Of a stretch of 25,011 bases of DNA, positions 1 through 7,237 are shown in pieces. The notes below the pieces were generated by a model. That model was not told where the DNA came from, ran no database searches, and was given only the letters and a program-made list of their open reading frames with translations. The position numbers were made by a program, and so were the translations under genes. The stretch covers positions 1 through 25,011 of IMG/VR virus record IMGVR_UViG_3300037264_008105; one strand, written 5' to 3'. Each line of letters opens with the position of its first letter. Position 1 is the first letter of the stretch. Origin of the DNA: a virus.

Positions 1-171
1 CGCGTGCTCGCTGCGCAGCTTGGCGATCTCCGCGATCGCCGCGTCGTTCGCGGGGGGCATGGGCGCGCTCGACGGGACCATGCCCGGAGCCACGCCCTGC
101 CCACCCACGACGACTACCGGCACACCGGTCTTGATGGACGCCTGCATCAACGCCTCGAAGAAGTCCCTCAT
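1..171 (-). CDS. Small hypothetical protein, 3' end outside window
   Basis: The visible part is 57 codons, beginning MRDFFEALMQAS, and it runs off the left edge. Its ATG overlaps the stop of the gene at 168-695 in an ATGA, so the two are probably translationally coupled. The N-terminus is a short amphipathic helix, followed by a Val/Gly-rich stretch and a Pro/Ala/Met linker, then the start of what looks like a helix (AAIAEIAKLRSEHA), possibly a coiled coil. I do not recognise the family. It is the last visible member of the leftward gene block, and the missing C-terminus prevents any functional call. Confidence 0.6.
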   Translation of the reverse strand, partial: MRDFFEALMQASIKTGVPVVVVGGQGVAPGMVPSSAPMPPANDAAIAEIAKLRSEHA

Positions 172-695
172 ACACTACCTTTCTGATTCCCGAGGATCGT
201 CTGCGCGACCTCGTGCACCTTGGCGAGCGCTGCCTGCTTCGTGCTCTCGATGAACTCCGCGCGCTGCTCCTTCGCTTCGGCGCCGCGCGCGGACTCGATC
301 TTGAACGACTGGTCGTAGGATCGGTTGACGGCGGTCTCGATCTTCACACCCGCCTTGACGGCGCCGTCGTAGAGCGCGTTCGTGATGTCGACGTGCTGCG
401 CGAGGATCTCGGGCGCGAAGAGCGTCGAGAGCTTCGCGGGGTCGACGGAGTACTTCACCCGGTTCCCGAAGCCGGCGGTGCCGAGCTGACACGTGAGTGC
501 CTTGTCCTTGTCCTCGGTCATGAGCAGCTCGAGGCGCGCGCGCCGATCCTTGATCGCTGCTTCGAGCGCCGCCGCGCGGGAGGCGAGGACCAGGCACTCC
601 GTGAGGAGCCCGAGCTTCTCCTGAAGACGCGCGCGCGAAGCGGCGTCGATCGGCGCCGCTACATCCGCGCCGTGCTGGGTGTCGGTCGTCGCCAT
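168..695 (-). CDS. Hypothetical phage protein with N-terminal coiled coil
   Basis: A 175-residue protein. I chose the ATG at 695 because GGAGGCG lies just upstream of it; an earlier in-frame ATG at 710 lies upstream of that SD. Residues about 20-65 are helical and charged (a likely coiled coil), followed by a compact region with DPAKLSTLFAPEILAQHV and a GVKIETAVNRS segment. Phage proteins with a coiled coil followed by a 'DPAKL..LF..E.LA.H' block are familiar to me as conserved unknowns, so I give no function. It is the first gene after the promoter-like motif at 709-764 and overlaps the next gene by four bases, so it probably starts its own transcript. Confidence 0.7.
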   Translation of the reverse strand: MATTDTQHGADVAAPIDAASRARLQEKLGLLTECLVLASRAAALEAAIKDRRARLELLMTEDKDKALTCQLGTAGFGNRVKYSVDPAKLSTLFAPEILAQHVDITNALYDGAVKAGVKIETAVNRSYDQSFKIESARGAEAKEQRAEFIESTKQAALAKVHEVAQTILGNQKGSV

Positions 696-708
696 GGAAC
701 GCGCCTCC

Positions 709-764
709 ATAATAGCGCACGTCGATCGGGCACGCCAGGATACCCGCGCTCGAATCGAAGTCAA
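709..764 (-). promoter_or_regulatory. Candidate promoter plus conserved TATTAT motif
   Basis: Reading leftward, TTGACT (764-759), a 16-base spacer and TATCCT (742-737) resemble a sigma70 promoter. From TATCCT to a TATTAT at 714-709 is a 34-base block that matches the block at 13137-13170 at 26 of 34 positions by my alignment. The gene at 168-695 starts 13 bases after TATTAT. Either hexamer could serve as the -10. The repeated block suggests a phage-specific promoter or operator. Confidence 0.55.
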
Positions 765-780
765 GCCGAAAGCGACCCAC

Positions 781-1068
781 CTACACCTTGTCGGGGGCCG
801 GGAACCTCGCCGCTATATCGCCGAGAGTAGACGTTGGTTCTTGGGTCGAGAGCAACTCAAGCGCTTCCTTGAGAACGACCCGGTGCGCCCGGTCTGACTT
901 CATCGCCGCGACGGTGCGCATGATCTGCCTCGGCGTGCTCTTGTTCGCTGTCCGCCTCGCGACGTGCGCGAGCGCTGTCTGGTTGAACGCCGCCTCGAAC
1001 GCAGCAAGGAAGTAGGTCTTCCCACCGACAAGAACGAGCTTGGGGCGTTGGATCGCGCTGTCGCTCAC
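781..1068 (-). CDS. Small hypothetical protein
   Basis: A 95-residue protein starting at a GTG that overlaps the stop of the RuvC-like gene (GTGA). The sequence begins with a short beta-like segment (KLVLVGGKTYFLAAFE) and continues with basic helices (RQIMRTVAAMKSDRAHRVVLKEALELL). I do not recognise the family. The coupled start after the resolvase gene suggests co-expression with it. The gene ends about 85 bases before the next start, and that gap contains the candidate promoter at 709-764. Confidence 0.6.
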   Translation of the reverse strand: MSDSAIQRPKLVLVGGKTYFLAAFEAAFNQTALAHVARRTANKSTPRQIMRTVAAMKSDRAHRVVLKEALELLSTQEPTSTLGDIAARFPAPDKV

Positions 1069-1778
1069 GCCACCGCTCCAGCATGCGTGCGCCGCGCGTG
1101 CTCGGCGAGGAGGAGCGCTTCGCACTTGCCGGCATGCGGGACGCGGCAGCGCACGTTCTCGCGAAGGTCGTAGCCGGGGAAGAGCGAGCTCGCCTTCTCG
1201 ACGGCGAGTCGCTTCGCTTCCTTCGTCCGCTCGTTCTTCTCGAGACCGGTCGCCGGCTGGATGCCCATGCGCTTCTTCCAGCTCACGGGCCGGATCTCCT
1301 CGTAGCGGATGCCGGCCACGTCGAGCGCCATGAGCCAAAGGCCGTAGCCCATGCCCGTCGTGAACGTGGACGCGGCGCCCTGCCCCTTCGGGCGGTGACA
1401 CGCCGGACACGGTGGGCCGCTCCCCGGAAACGCCTGTTGCTCCTCGAGCATGGCGAGGGTGATCCGCGGCTTCCACGCGATGAGAAGCCCGTGCATCCCG
1501 CGGCGGTCGTAGCCGCCGTCGTTCGGAAGAAGCGGGACGTGAGCTGTGTCAAGCGCACGACCGTCGGCGCCGACGAGCGCGAGGAAACCGTCTAAACCTG
1601 GGTCGACCCCGAGGTAGTCGGTACCGCGAGCGGGCGGCAGCTCGGAACCGAAGCCGGGCTCGTTGCAGTAGCACACGGACACGCCCGCGTGGGGATGTGG
1701 GGCGCCGGGCGGACTGAGCGCCGAGTGCAAAGGCGCCGGCGTGCTGTCGAAGTCGCACGCTTCATCAACGCGGTTCAT
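1065..1778 (-). CDS. RuvC-like Holliday junction resolvase / nuclease
   Basis: A 237-residue protein. An N-terminal extension of about 50 residues (Pro/Ala rich, with a CYC pair) precedes the RuvC-type fold. DYLGVDPGLDGF supplies the first catalytic Asp, LAMLEEQQAF supplies the central Glu, then GAASTFTTGMGYGLW and WKKRMGI, and KCEALLLAEHARR fits the C-terminal acidic motif. RuvC-family phage resolvases cleave branched DNA before packaging. Two oddities: CPACHRPKGQ, a CxxC-containing insert, interrupts the usual segment after the central Glu, and the final motif has Glu where Asp is more usual. The gene lies downstream of the ParB-like gene across a 46-base gap without a strong SD, so a later start is possible. 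Confidence 0.75.
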   Translation of the reverse strand: MNRVDEACDFDSTPAPLHSALSPPGAPHPHAGVSVCYCNEPGFGSELPPARGTDYLGVDPGLDGFLALVGADGRALDTAHVPLLPNDGGYDRRGMHGLLIAWKPRITLAMLEEQQAFPGSGPPCPACHRPKGQGAASTFTTGMGYGLWLMALDVAGIRYEEIRPVSWKKRMGIQPATGLEKNERTKEAKRLAVEKASSLFPGYDLRENVRCRVPHAGKCEALLLAEHARRTHAGAVA

Positions 1779-1824
1779 GCCGAGATCTTACACGAAACGC
1801 CCGGCAAAATTTAGCGCCTGCCGA

Positions 1825-2820
1825 TCACACCGATCGGTCTTGGCGTTCCTTGTACTTGCCGACACTGCCCTTGGGATCTCGCTGGCCGCGGTAGCCGCTC
1901 GGGTCCGTCTTCGCGATCGTGTGCTTCGCGTGCGGCGCATGCCGGAAGTCGAAGGGCTTGTTGAGGACGGCGCGCTTGCCCTTGACCTTCGTGTCACGCG
2001 GGACCGCCGCGGCTTCGTCTTCGTCGTCGGACTTCGCCTTCGTCGGTGCCTCGTCGAGACGAACGAGGACAACCTGCGGTCGGATGTTGAGCGCTCGCGA
2101 GGCGCAGAGGCGCGTGTTCCCGGCTACGAGGTGGAGTGTGCCGTCGTTGCGCTCGAGGACGATCGGCGCCGGCATGTCGGTCTCGGCGAGGAAGCCAGCG
2201 ATCACGCTCGAGGCGTCCCTGTCGTAGAGCCCGCCGATCTCCATGACTTGTTCGAGCGTCCGACACTCCCACGACTCCGTGTTCTCGAGCTCGGCCCACT
2301 TCTCGTCGGTGAGCGGCACGAGCGGCGCGCGCTCGATCAGCCCCGCGAGCGCGCCCGCGCGGACGCCTTCACACTTCGCGACGCGCTCGATCTCTCCCTG
2401 TTCCGCCTCGATGCTCGGGCGGACCCACCCACCATTCCAACCGTCGGACACGAGCGCATCGCCGAGGATCGCCATCACGTCGTGGCCGTAAGGCGTCACA
2501 CGGATGTCCGGCACCATGGCCTGAACGCCGGGCACGAGCCGCTCATCCTTCACGAGCACGCGGTCGAGCCACTCGAGCCGGAACCGGACAGGCTTGTGGG
2601 GGTCCTTCGATCGGAAGGTGTCGCCGCGCTGGAAGAGCTGCGGCATGAGATCGCGCGCGGCGAAGCAGAGGATCACCTCGTTCGCGCCAACCTCGGGGTC
2701 GGGCATCGTGTCGAACCACACGAAGGGGCGCTGCGCATCCTGTGGCGCGAGTCGAAGTGTCTGCGTCACGCGACGGAACGCCGGGAACGAGACGACATGA
2801 TAAAGCCACTTGACGCTCAC
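1825..2820 (-). CDS. ParB-like domain protein
   Basis: A 331-residue protein. I place the start at the GTG at 2820 (VSVKWLYHVVSF) because it overlaps the stop of the HNH gene (GTGA) and has GGAG upstream; longer in-frame starts lie inside that gene. The most informative part is near residues 215-260: MPAPIVLERNDG followed by LHLVAGNTRLCASRALNI, which resembles the 'GNTR' core of ParB/Srx-like domains that bind CTP or DNA. The C-terminus is Lys/Arg rich and low complexity. ParB-like proteins are common near terminase and head genes in phages, where their role is often unproven. Upstream order suggests it was originally the next gene after the MuF-like gene, before the HNH gene was inserted. 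Confidence 0.65.
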   Translation of the reverse strand: MSVKWLYHVVSFPAFRRVTQTLRLAPQDAQRPFVWFDTMPDPEVGANEVILCFAARDLMPQLFQRGDTFRSKDPHKPVRFRLEWLDRVLVKDERLVPGVQAMVPDIRVTPYGHDVMAILGDALVSDGWNGGWVRPSIEAEQGEIERVAKCEGVRAGALAGLIERAPLVPLTDEKWAELENTESWECRTLEQVMEIGGLYDRDASSVIAGFLAETDMPAPIVLERNDGTLHLVAGNTRLCASRALNIRPQVVLVRLDEAPTKAKSDDEDEAAAVPRDTKVKGKRAVLNKPFDFRHAPHAKHTIAKTDPSGYRGQRDPKGSVGKYKERQDRSV

Positions 2821-2841
2821 GGCGGAAGCTCCTGCCCCATT
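2816..2841. repeat. Duplicated stop/SD/start junction, copy 1
   Basis: A 26-base segment spanning the end of the HNH gene, an SD-like GGAG and the GTG start of the ParB-like gene. It matches 3391-3416 at 23 of 26 positions. Both copies encode MGQELPP followed by a stop. Confidence 0.8.
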
Positions 2842-3395
2842 CGCCCGAGGGGCTTCGGACCAACAACACACGCACGCGAGCAGAAGACATGCTTCGCTCC
2901 ACGCGCCTTTGCTTTGGTGATCTCGGACGGACTCCGTCGGAAAGATGCGCCGCAACGTTCGCACGTCAACGGCGGCGACTTACGCTGACCCTCGTTCCGG
3001 CACGCGAGTGAGCAGTACTTGTAGACATCGCGCGCGCTGTTCTGCCGCCTGTAATCGCGGCCACACACCGAACAAACCCACGCAGGTGTGTTGACCCCGT
3101 GCAAGCTGTGATGATGGCGCTGATGATCGCCGCGCGTCATGAGTTCGAGGTTGTCCAGCCGATCGTCAGACGGTATTTCGTTCTTGTGATGCAGCATAAG
3201 CCCACGCGGCACCGAACCATTGGCCGCTTCCCACCGCCACTTGGCGCGCGTGATCGTGCACCATTTCCCTGCGACGTCGTCCCAGTAACGCGCAAAGCGA
3301 CGACCGCTCTTACCTTTCGTGAAAACGAAAGACGCCTCGTCGAGTTCCTCGAAACGAAGGCGCGCCTTGATCGGCGTGCTCTGGTAGCACCTCAT
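2817..3395 (-). CDS. HNH endonuclease with zinc-finger tail (mobile)
   Basis: A 192-residue protein whose ATG overlaps the stop of the MuF-like gene (ATGA). The HNH core covers about residues 50-98: RWEAANGSVPRGLMLHHKNE, then DDRLDNLELMTRGDH and QRHHH, with the paired His and the Asn expected of the beta-beta-alpha metal fold. Two Cys clusters follow (CSVCG...YCSLAC and CERCG...FCSRAC), likely zinc ribbons for DNA binding. Such genes usually behave as homing endonucleases. The gene sits exactly between two coupled genes and ends with a near copy of the junction it interrupts (LG.MGQELPP), so both neighbours keep an SD and a start. This is good evidence for insertion as a cassette. Confidence 0.85.
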   Translation of the reverse strand: MRCYQSTPIKARLRFEELDEASFVFTKGKSGRRFARYWDDVAGKWCTITRAKWRWEAANGSVPRGLMLHHKNEIPSDDRLDNLELMTRGDHQRHHHSLHGVNTPAWVCSVCGRDYRRQNSARDVYKYCSLACRNEGQRKSPPLTCERCGASFRRSPSEITKAKARGAKHVFCSRACVVGPKPLGRMGQELPP

Positions 3396-3416
3396 GGCGG
3401 TAGCTCCTGGCCCATT
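3391..3416. repeat. Duplicated stop/SD/start junction, copy 2
   Basis: The upstream partner of 2816-2841, 575 bases away. It spans the end of the MuF-like gene and the ATG of the HNH gene. The three mismatches fall at positions 5, 11 and 20 of the 26-base alignment. Confidence 0.8.
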
Positions 3417-4552
3417 AGACCAAGAGGAGTTCGATGAAAAGGGTTGTGGACGTGGGACCTGCCGGCACCGCGTGTCCTCTTGGCGTGGGCTCGAGCGCGT
3501 TGCTGCCGGTCGGTCCCGTGGTGGGCGGTCTTGATCCGCCGGAGGTCGCCGAGCATCGTCTGGCGACCCGGGAGCGCAGTCATTCGGCGTGCGATGTCGG
3601 CGGAGGTGGCTGCTCTCAGCACCAGCTTATGCCGGCAGTTGTGAAGACATGGGGTCATACCAGACCGCGGAGTGGCCGGCAACAACGCCTTGGGGAACGG
3701 GCTCCTTTCGACCATGTAAGCGCATCCATCGCAAACAGCGTCGTCATCGGATGGATCTGGGCCGAGCCAGTAGGCGAGCACACCCGGCGGGAGCGCAAGC
3801 GCGCGAGCGCCGTCGTACATGCTGTCGAGCGACTTGAGGTACGACTCGAAACGGCGGAAGCCCGCGGCGTCGACCTTCGCGACGGCGTTCGCCCCCGAGC
3901 GCGCAGCCTCGTTGCGACGACGGCGCCACTCGTCGAGCGCGAGATGCCAGTAGCGCAGCTCCTCACGAAGCGCCGAGCGGAACCACTTCTCCTCCTCGGA
4001 GACCACCTTCGGGTCCGGGTGCATACGGTGGACGCCACTCGCGCGACGCCCAACCTCGTGCACCTGCTCGTACGCCTTCCGCCACATGAACGAGGTCTGG
4101 TCCTGGACCTCACGGAAGGAGACGTTGCCCTCGATCCACCCGGAGATCGTCGACTCGATGTCGCGCTTCGCCTTCCCCTCGATCGCCGAAAGGTCACGCC
4201 GCACGTTCCGCGCTGCCTGCGTGACGTGGTAGCGGACGTTGCCGGTCGACTGGCGCTTGAGCTGGCGATCACGCCGCGCGAGGTTCCCACCGAGGTTGGC
4301 GGTCCCGACCGCCTTCCCTTCGGCGAGCTCGGGGTGATGCTCCGCGAGCCACGCGTCGAAGTGCTCGAGGTCGTTGTCGTCCCGGACGAGCCACTCGACC
4401 CAGACCTCGTACGGGATGTCGTCGGCGCAGTTCTCGAGGACGGCGCGGGTGAGATCGACGGCGTCCTGCTCAACGAGACCGGCGAAGGGGTCGTCTACCG
4501 CGCCTGGCGGCAGCCCCGGATCGCCGACCACGTAGAGGATCGCACCGTCCAT
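3392..4552 (-). CDS. MuF-like minor head / head morphogenesis protein
   Basis: A 386-residue protein directly downstream of the portal block, the usual place for a MuF/SPP1 gp7-type protein that binds the portal and enters the head. Residues about 130-250 are helical (RDIESTISGWIEGNVSFREV, then AYEQVHEVGRRASG). Near residues 285-325 is the Cys/His region typical of the family: CDGCAYMVE, a P.P...LP stretch, then TPCLHNCRHKLV. The C-terminal tail is Arg/His rich and ends LGLMGQELPP, the segment duplicated in the HNH gene. The start at 4552 follows the previous stop by one base with an AAGGG sequence upstream. The minor head assignment rests on the C-terminal motif and position. Confidence 0.7.
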   Translation of the reverse strand: MDGAILYVVGDPGLPPGAVDDPFAGLVEQDAVDLTRAVLENCADDIPYEVWVEWLVRDDNDLEHFDAWLAEHHPELAEGKAVGTANLGGNLARRDRQLKRQSTGNVRYHVTQAARNVRRDLSAIEGKAKRDIESTISGWIEGNVSFREVQDQTSFMWRKAYEQVHEVGRRASGVHRMHPDPKVVSEEEKWFRSALREELRYWHLALDEWRRRRNEAARSGANAVAKVDAAGFRRFESYLKSLDSMYDGARALALPPGVLAYWLGPDPSDDDAVCDGCAYMVERSPFPKALLPATPRSGMTPCLHNCRHKLVLRAATSADIARRMTALPGRQTMLGDLRRIKTAHHGTDRQQRARAHAKRTRGAGRSHVHNPFHRTPLGLMGQELPP

Positions 4553-4553
4553 C

Positions 4554-4742
4554 TCACCCTTCGAGAAGGCGTCGCCCGCACTCGGGGCAGGCTTCGTTCT
4601 TCGGGAAGCTCACGACCTCACCACTGTGCACGTGCTCGACCATGACGACCGGCACAACCAGCACGACCGGCTGGACGCGCGCGGAGCGGGCCGCACCATC
4701 GGTCGCGCGCCGCTTCATGGTCTCCTTGTTCGGCTTGTGCAT
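4554..4742 (-). CDS. Small CxxC protein between portal and MuF-like genes
   Basis: A 62-residue protein. The start at 4742 has AAGGGG five bases upstream and lies nine bases after the portal stop. It has a basic N-terminus, a Val-rich beta-like core (VQPVVLVVPVVMVEHVHSG) and a C-terminal CPECGRR, possibly half of a zinc site. I do not recognise it. Its place inside the head module suggests a structural or assembly role, but nothing in the sequence proves one. Confidence 0.55.
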   Translation of the reverse strand: MHKPNKETMKRRATDGAARSARVQPVVLVVPVVMVEHVHSGEVVSFPKNEACPECGRRLLEG

Positions 4743-4751
4743 CGCAGCCCC

Positions 4752-6644
4752 TTACTCGCCCATGCCGATGAGCGCGTCGATCACCCGCACCCGATTCCGC
4801 GCCCGCGCGCGGTAGTTCTCGCGCATGGATTCGGTCGCGAGCTTGGCCTCCTGCTCCGAGAGGCGCCCACCTTCGAGGAGCTTGTCCTCGATCGCCTTGT
4901 CGAGCTTGGTCGGATCGCCGTGCCCTTCGACGAGCCCCTTGGGGCGCCACGGGTGCTTCTCCTCGTCGACCACCTGCACAGAAGCGCTCGACTTCCGCAC
5001 CGTGTCGTCGACCGGCGGGCGCCACTTGGAGATCTCCTCGCCGAGCTGCTCGAAGAAGAGCTTCTCATCGAGGACCGGCAGCTCACCGTGACCGTTCCCG
5101 TTCTCGTTCATGCCGCCGCCACCGGCGCCGAGCATACCGGCGAGCGGCATGGGCGGCGGAATCGGCGTCGGCATGCGGAACGGATCGCCCGCCCGCGGCT
5201 CCGGCTTCCCGACGTACATGCGCTTGATGAGGTCGTACGAGAGGCCACCGTACTTCTCGAGGACGAACGGAACCCAGATGTCGGGGTTCAGGTAGGCGTG
5301 CTCGCCGAGAGCGATCGAGCGCTCGACACGGTCCGTCTTGAGCTGGATCACCTCGTTGCGCTCGATCTCCTGGATCGGGAAGACCGTCGCCATGTTGAGA
5401 GTGAACGCGTTCTGCGGGAGCATCGGGTCCATGTTCTTGAACGCGAGGTCGATCATGCAAAGCCGGACTATCTCGGGGAGGAACGCGTTCTGGAGACGGT
5501 TCGCGCGCTTCGCGAACGGTTGGTACTGACGCGAGAGCGACTGCCCAGCCTGGTAGCCGCCGCGGTCGCCGCGCCCCACGAAGCCGAGCGGGAAGCCGAT
5601 GCCGGCAGCCAGGTGCGCGAGCTTCATGTCGAGGTCGCGGAGGAGGTCGTTCGTGTTCGTCGCGGGGAGCGGCTGCACTGCGGTCTGGTTGTTCATGCCG
5701 CGAGGAAGGACGATGTCCTTCGCGATGTCCATGGGTGTGCCCATGGACGCGAAGACGCCAGCGTCGGGGTTCGTGTAGGTCTCGCGGTAGAGGTAGCGCT
5801 CGTAGTCCTTGACCGCCGTCCACACCTCGTCGTGGGTCATGCCGGTCGCGTCCATGAGGACCATGAGGCGATCGGGGCGGCGGAGAAGCCGCTGCATCAC
5901 GACCTGGTCCTCCATGAGCTGAAGCTCCCGCCACACGATGCGGGAGCCCCAGAGGAAAGACGACGGCGCTCCGTAGTGATCGGTGAGGTCGCGCGGCGGT
6001 AGACGGAAGTGAAGGCAGCGGTAGTGCGGCACGCTGCTCTTGTCCGTCTGGCTCGGGAGCCCCTGCTCGGTCGCCGGAGCGAAACCGACGAGGCGCCCGA
6101 TGTCGTCCTCAATGCGCGCAACAACCCACGGCTCGTAGGGCCGGATCGCAACGACGCCCTGCCCGCGGGCCGGGGCGATGTGGAAGAAGACGTCGCCGTC
6201 ACGCGCGAGCGCGCGCATGATCGGGAACGCCCACTGGTCGATCTTGAGCCGGTCGAGCGTGGCCGTGACGATCCTGCGCACGTCCTCGTTCGGCGACTCA
6301 ACCCAGACGATGCGCTTGTGCTCGGGGTCCTTCTGCGCCGCGTCCTCGCCGAACGCGTCGAGGACCGCGGAGATCATCGCGTCGGAGTCCATCTCGCGGA
6401 AGTTCTGGTAGAGCTCGGGCCGCGACTCCTCGAGCGCGTAGATGCCAAGCGCCTTGTAGATACCTTGGACGCGCGATCCGCGACGAAGCGGATCGAGCGG
6501 GTCAGCCAGCCCCTTGTCGGGTGAGGTGCGGCGCTTCGAGACGCGACGGTCCGGCAACCGGTCCAGGCCAGCGATCTTGTTGAGCGTGGAAAATGGGTGC
6601 AACACCATTTCTGTAAATGACTTACGCCTACGCGATTCAGCCAT
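4752..6644 (-). CDS. Portal protein
   Basis: A 630-residue protein. The ATG at 6644 is chosen because GGAGGTGG precedes it; in-frame sequence further upstream is Arg/Cys rich and overlaps the helix-turn-helix gene. The N-terminal half has the pattern of T4 gp20-type portals: an early helical region with DSDAMISAVLDAFGEDA, a 'RIVWVES.NEDVRRI' segment, then ALARDGDVFFHIAP and a long helical stem/clip region (MEDQVVMQRLLRRPDRLMVL). The 'GGYQAGQSLSRQYQPFAKRA' stretch and following helices fit the crown. The C-terminus has a Pro/Gly/Met linker and a charged helical tail. A dodecamer at the head vertex through which DNA is packaged would be expected. Terminase upstream and MuF downstream support this. 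Confidence 0.85.
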   Translation of the reverse strand: MAESRRRKSFTEMVLHPFSTLNKIAGLDRLPDRRVSKRRTSPDKGLADPLDPLRRGSRVQGIYKALGIYALEESRPELYQNFREMDSDAMISAVLDAFGEDAAQKDPEHKRIVWVESPNEDVRRIVTATLDRLKIDQWAFPIMRALARDGDVFFHIAPARGQGVVAIRPYEPWVVARIEDDIGRLVGFAPATEQGLPSQTDKSSVPHYRCLHFRLPPRDLTDHYGAPSSFLWGSRIVWRELQLMEDQVVMQRLLRRPDRLMVLMDATGMTHDEVWTAVKDYERYLYRETYTNPDAGVFASMGTPMDIAKDIVLPRGMNNQTAVQPLPATNTNDLLRDLDMKLAHLAAGIGFPLGFVGRGDRGGYQAGQSLSRQYQPFAKRANRLQNAFLPEIVRLCMIDLAFKNMDPMLPQNAFTLNMATVFPIQEIERNEVIQLKTDRVERSIALGEHAYLNPDIWVPFVLEKYGGLSYDLIKRMYVGKPEPRAGDPFRMPTPIPPPMPLAGMLGAGGGGMNENGNGHGELPVLDEKLFFEQLGEEISKWRPPVDDTVRKSSASVQVVDEEKHPWRPKGLVEGHGDPTKLDKAIEDKLLEGGRLSEQEAKLATESMRENYRARARNRVRVIDALIGMGE

Positions 6645-6837
6645 GCACCACCTCCTCGCGCCACGACCTACCGACGCAGACCGACCACGCATGCGATGCG
6701 CTGAGCCCGAATTGGGTACCGATGTCCGACGCTGCCATGCCCGTAGCGTGAAGCCGCCGCATCTCGCGCACCTTCTCCCACAAGTACGCACGGTCGACTT
6801 CGGGCATCTCTGTGAGCGACTGCCTACGCCGGGCCAT
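6637..6837 (-). CDS. Small helix-turn-helix protein
   Basis: A 66-residue protein. Its stop overlaps the portal start by eight bases. After a helical N-terminus comes a clear HTH pattern, ASDIGTQFGLSASHAWSVC, followed by GRSWREEV. The 'IA..FG.S.....I..G..W' layout is what I know from DNA-binding tails of HNH and related phage endonucleases, so this may be a remnant of such a gene or a small regulator. An HTH gene is unusual between a structural gene and the portal. Strong coupling to the portal start suggests it at least affects portal translation. Confidence 0.6.
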   Translation of the reverse strand: MARRRQSLTEMPEVDRAYLWEKVREMRRLHATGMAASDIGTQFGLSASHAWSVCVGRSWREEVVHG

Positions 6838-6840
6838 GGG

Positions 6841-7227
6841 TCAGTTCCCCGCGACGAGCACGTAGATGGTCGCGAGCACGCTGCCTGGGTTCGAGAAGAG
6901 AAGCTGCGTGAGCGTTGTACTTCCTGCGGGCGCCCCCGCCTCAAGCCGAATACCGCCTGCGCCGAGCGGGTTCACAGTGGTTTCCAAGTTTCTTTTGTAC
7001 GTCACACCCGGCACGTCGCAGCGGATGAACACGATCTGCGTGTTCGAGCCAACGGTCGGGATCAGGAGCGGCACATCGACGCCGCCCGCCAAGACCTTGA
7101 CCTCGAGCTCCTGATCGATGAGGCCCGGAAGCTCGACCGAGTAGCCGCGCGGCCCCCAGTTGCCCTTGGGATCGCCCGCGTCGCCTTCGCGTGCGAGTGT
7201 GATCGACGCCGTGAATCTCGCTGCCAT
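6841..7227 (-). CDS. Possible small virion structural protein
   Basis: A 128-residue protein starting at an ATG with AAGGAG six bases upstream. It is almost all predicted beta strand with Gly/Pro turns (FTASITLAREGDAGDPKGNW, LEVKVLAGGVDVPLLIPT, TLTQLLFSNPGSVLATIYV), with a single Cys. A small beta-sandwich protein between terminase and portal genes would fit a head-decoration, fibre or head-completion role, but I cannot match it to a family. The short gap to the HTH gene and a common direction suggest one transcript with the packaging genes. Confidence 0.55.
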   Translation of the reverse strand: MAARFTASITLAREGDAGDPKGNWGPRGYSVELPGLIDQELEVKVLAGGVDVPLLIPTVGSNTQIVFIRCDVPGVTYKRNLETTVNPLGAGGIRLEAGAPAGSTTLTQLLFSNPGSVLATIYVLVAGN

Positions 7228-7237
7228 GAGCTGCTCC

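Noticed and set aside
1741-6002. Rightward open frames of 400-460 codons opposite the head genes
   Set aside because: They mirror well-supported leftward genes (ParB-like, MuF-like, portal), have no recognisable motifs and lack SD sequences.
4752-6944. Portal start at the far upstream in-frame codon (6944)
   Set aside because: The extra 100 residues are Arg/Cys/Ser rich, overlap two other genes and have no SD, while the ATG at 6644 has GGAGGTGG.
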